From: Rhizomucor pusillus
Taxonomy: Eukaryota; Mucoromycota; Mucoromycetes; Mucorales; Lichtheimiaceae
Length of the DNA stretch: 64,000 nucleotides
Direction: 5' to 3'
Assembly: GCA_900175165.2 (NCBI GenBank)
Contig: FWWN02000571.1
Location: forward strand, 1-64,000
Numbering within the stretch: the first letter of the stretch is position 1; every line of letters starts with the position of its first letter. Below are positions 60,964 to 64,000 of this stretch, in pieces. The notes under the pieces were generated by a model. That model was not told the DNA's origin. It ran no database searches and was given only the letters and a program-made list of their open reading frames with translations. The position numbers were made by a program, and so were the translations under genes.

Positions 60964-63249
60964 CTATGACCAGACATCCTCCAAGTAGCGCCCAGTGTTT
61001 CGCAACCGCTTGATCAAATCCTGTGCTTGCTTCTCAGTATTGCCACCGACCGACTGCGCCAGCTGCACGAACGTGTGTTGTACGTCGCGTGCCATATTCT
61101 TTGCGTCGCCGCAGACGTAAATGTACGCACCCTGCTCGATAAGCCGCCACACCATCTCTCCGTGCTCTTGCAGCTTGTGTTGAACGTAGACCTTGTGCTC
61201 AGTATAACGCGAGAATGCGGTGATAATTTGCGAGTGGTCACCAAGTGTATCGAAGAGAGCGTCCCACTCATCAGCGTACAAAAAGTCTTGGTCAGGATGG
61301 CGGCATCCGTAGAAGAGCACAGTCGGTCCGATGGTTTGTTTGCCGTCGCGTTTCAAGGCTGCGCGCTCGTGCACGAATCCGCGGAAAGGCGCTACGCCTG
61401 TGCCAGGGCCGATCATGATAACAGGTCTGCTTGGATCACGGGGCAGTTTGAACTGTGATTTGCGGATATGTACGGGTAATTTATGTCCTTCAAGAACGCC
61501 TCGAGGGCCGTCGAGGTTATAGTCAGGCTGGCCAGGTTCAAGTTCAAGTCCGTGCGCGTTAGCGTGTATTTTCCACAAGTAATTCGTGGCAACGCCGTAC
61601 ACTGTGCGGTCCGGTGTAGGATTGTACTTTAGCGTAACAGCAGTGGCGATGACTGTGTGTGGATGGGTGTAAGAAGAGGATGAGATCGAGTAGTACCGTG
61701 GCTGGAGTCGCGGGATGCTCTCAATAACCAAATCAAAAGGTACAGAGCTGAAAAAGCCAGCAGCTGGAGCAAGTTCGTCTTGACAGCAACACATTTCGAG
61801 GACTTCGGCGAGGTTGCGCACCGCATCGCTCACTTTTTCGTGATACTCGTCCTTGTCGGTAGCCAATTTACGAAGCATTGCCTTGGATGCTTCTGTGGGT
61901 GCGTATTCGACGAGCGACATCAGCGTTTGCCGGGACGCAGGCGCACATATATCCAGATAGTGCCGGAAAATGGCTCGGTACGTTGTAGGCACAGGGAATG
62001 GATGCTTCTTAGATGCGGCGGCGCTGTCAACCGCTTCCACAGAAACGACAGTGTCCAACTTGTCTTTAAGACCTAGGATGGATGCCAGGCGCTCGACTTG
62101 AGCTTCGCTGTTTGTTGGCCAGATCGCGACGTGATCGCCGGTTTGGTACGTCAAGTTGGTGCCTGAGATATCAATCTCCACGTGCAAACAGTGGCGGTCC
62201 GTGTCACGGAACAAGTCTCCCGTGGTTGCTGGGGCGTAATACGGTCGCTTTGCATCGTATACAATTTTTCTGTATAAAGCGTCCATAAATCACGCATCCT
62301 GATAAAACAACGACGGCGCAAAACTTACTCGGCGTTTGTACTTGAAAGCCATTCAGCTAGTTCTCCGAGGTACACTTTCGTTTCATCGTACTCACTGAGC
62401 TCTTTGACGTCAAACACTGGCTGACGCGGTCCTCCCGATTTGGCGCTGCTCTCGTCCACACCCAATGCGGTGCAAAACGCTGGCCACATGGTTTCCTGCC
62501 AGGATAAAAAGTCTTCTTCGAGGGACGCATCGTCGTCGCCTTCGCCGCGCTCGCCAATGCGGGTCGCACCCAGCTCTTGCAGCCGTGCATCGAGCGTGCG
62601 GCAAACAGCATTGTAGTGCTCGTACGTCTTGTTGCCCAACCCAAATATCATGTAGCGTAAACCGTCTAATCGGACGCCTTGCGAAAAGTCCGGCGCTTCG
62701 CCTGTGATCAACTCCCAGGCCTCAACGGCGTTGTCGGTCGGCTCGCCTTCGCCGTACGTCGCCACGACGAAAACTACAAGATTGTCCTCGGGAACGGCGT
62801 CGAGGTATGACAGGTCAAACTGCTCGAGGTCAGCGGCCATGCAGCTCACGCCATATCGCTGCGAACATTCTTTCGCCAGCCGCGACGCATAGTCTTCGGC
62901 TGTGCCTGTCTGCGAACCATAAAAGAATATAACGCGGCGACCCTGCAATGTTGCATTGTTGTTGTCAGCTATATTTACTATCATTATGCCAACAACAATT
63001 CTTGCAGTGACGTACTTGGTCGTGCATCACTTTAACAAAGTTTCGCACCGGCACCGTCGTCGACGACAGATGCTGCTTTGTATCGCTTTTATTTTTCTTG
63101 CCATTGTCCGATAATGGTGGTGGTCGTTTCGATTCACTACTGGAAAGCGTGCGTCGAGCTATCCATGCAATGGTACCGAGACCTACGGTACCGAGAAATA
63201 TGACGTCCAGCGGGCCGAGTCGAGCCAGATACCTCTTGGTGCAGCGCAT
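60964..63249 (-). CDS. NCP1: NADPH-cytochrome P450 reductase
   Basis: ER-bound diflavin reductase that passes electrons from NADPH via FAD and FMN to P450s (for example sterol demethylase). Model: complement(join(60964..62269,62329..62942,63016..63249)), 717 aa. Membrane anchor near the N-terminus (LDVIFLGTVGLGTIAWIA), basic linker, then the FMN flavodoxin domain (FFYGSQTGTAEDYASRLAKE, VVATYGEGEPTDNA, IFGLGNKTYEHYN). The FAD/NADPH part has RYYSISSSS (FAD), GVATNYLW, MIGPGTGVAPFRGF (NADPH), FYGCRHPDQDFLYADE and VCGDAKNMARDV, ending DVWS with the terminal Trp that stacks on FAD. An open in-frame extension upstream of the chosen ATG lacks an ATG and is taken as leader. Confidence 0.96.
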
Positions 63250-63407
63250 AGAATTGTTGTGGAGTAGTAGCAAATTGGGTGTAGTGGAAACAAAAGAAAA
63301 AGGTGTGATGATGGGGTAGAGACACACACTTTCTTTTTTAGGGCAAAAAGAGATTGCTCATGCAGAAGGAGCAGAAGGAGCATTTTATTCTTCACGTGTC
63401 AAAACAG

Positions 63408-64000
63408 TTATGACGATGATGACTTCAAAGACTGCTCTATGCTCATGGCAACCCCAACGGCATTTGCGACAGCTTCAGCCTGGTCATCCTTCAAGGGTTG
63501 CAGTGGGCTACGGGGCTTACCACCCCATCCAAGCACACGGTTCATGCCAGCCTTGACACCAGGATTACCGAACCAGCGGGCCAGTGCGTCGTCAGCTTCA
63601 ACTACTTGTTGCTGGAGCTTTGTAGCGGCCTTGATGTCGCCCTTGTCAAACAGACGCTGGATCTCAACGCATGCGCGCGGTGCAACGTTGCCGAGACCCG
63701 GAACCAATCCGACAGCGCCTACAGACAATGCCGGCAGGAAGAAGTCGGCAGATCCGGCCAACAACGCAAAGTTGTCTGGTGGTGGTGGTATCGTCAGTAA
63801 TTAACAGCTAAGATATCATCGTCATCATCATCTTATACAGTACCCTGAGGTGTCAACTTGTTTGCAACGTATCCTACTTTGCCAATGTTTCCGTCAGTGC
63901 CCTTGATGCCTACAATATTGGGATGCTTTGCGAGCTCGTAAATAACACGGACGTCGAGATCAATGCCTTGAGTTACACCGGGATAGTTGTAGATAACAAT
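63408..64000 (-). CDS. DapA-family aldolase (HOGA1-like), 5' part beyond window
   Basis: Class I aldolase of the dihydrodipicolinate synthase / N-acetylneuraminate lyase superfamily, cut by the window's right edge. Visible exons: complement(join(63408..63775,63844..64000)), giving the last 174 residues. Catalytic Tyr in IVIYNYPGV and Schiff-base Lys in VGIKGTDGNIGKV; then FALLAGSADFFLPALSVGAV and LVPGLGNVAP, ending in a Ser run. Fungal members of this type act on 4-hydroxy-2-oxoglutarate or other 2-oxo acids; true lysine synthesis by DapA is not expected in fungi, which use the aminoadipate route. Substrate not readable from this part. Confidence 0.9.

Overview
The window is nuclear DNA of a filamentous, early-diverging fungus; a zygomycete (Mucoromycota) is the best guess. 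The basis is the fungal gene set (frataxin, mitoferrin, an Mnn9/Anp1-type mannosyltransferase, Dug3, SOG2, Tps2/Tsl1-like trehalose protein, Nha1-type antiporter, Nup192), short introns (about 45-160 nt) in nearly every gene, and compact spacing with AT-rich gene-poor stretches between. No rRNA, tRNA, CRISPR or phage features were recognised. Gene models below were spliced by hand from reading frame, splice sites and protein family resemblance; all complete models close to a whole number of codons.

Layout. 1-5 kb: gene-poor, with a decayed uncharacterised gene (about 1.3-3.3 kb). 5-5.7 kb: a synaptobrevin (R-SNARE) whose start codon appears to be split by an intron. 7.5-8.5 kb: secreted GH25 lysozyme (minus). 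9.7-10.4 kb: frataxin (minus). 10.7-13.1 kb: STE20-like kinase with a long basic tail (minus). 13.2-15.6 kb: an eroded block with two broken minus-strand loci and a Tc1/mariner transposase relic. 15.9-16.6 kb: peroxisomal PXMP4-like protein. 17.1-18.8 kb: EXO1-like protein that has lost most catalytic acids. 20.5-21.5 kb: mitoferrin. 21.9-28.2 kb: large nucleoporin of the Nup192/Nup205 family (minus). 28.2-30.6 kb: no gene seen. 30.6-31.7 kb: NAD-glycerol-3-phosphate dehydrogenase. 33.7-35.1 kb: mannan polymerase subunit (minus). 35.6-37.0 kb: Dug3 glutamine amidotransferase (minus), followed by a small unknown gene divergent from a quinone oxidoreductase (37.7-39.0 kb). 40.7-42.2 kb: heat-shock-factor-type regulator. 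43.0-46.0 kb: secreted subtilase with PA domain. 46.8-47.1 kb: a degenerate short repeat cluster. 47.4-48.1 kb: RidA/Mmf1 (minus), divergent from the trehalose synthase/phosphatase-like gene (48.6-52.2 kb, 16 exons). 52.4-54.5 kb: Na+/H+ antiporter (minus). 55.5-57.3 kb: WW-domain protein (minus). 58.5-60.0 kb: SOG2-domain protein and, 83 bp on, a mitochondrial oxidoreductase-like (OXLD1) gene. 61-63.2 kb: NADPH-cytochrome P450 reductase (minus). 63.4-64 kb: a DapA-family aldolase, cut by the window edge (minus).

These are mainly unlinked housekeeping functions: mitochondrial iron (frataxin, mitoferrin), osmolyte and stress metabolism (GPD, trehalose, antiporter, HSF), secretion and cell wall (SNARE, Mnn9, SOG2), and lytic secreted enzymes (lysozyme, subtilase). 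I see no operon-like or cluster-type novel system. The most distinctive features are an unusually high share of GC-AG introns (6 of about 82 modelled), a pseudo-nuclease EXO1 relative, a split initiation codon, micro-exons of 15-20 nt, and the broken loci at 1.3-3.3 and 13.7-15.6 kb.
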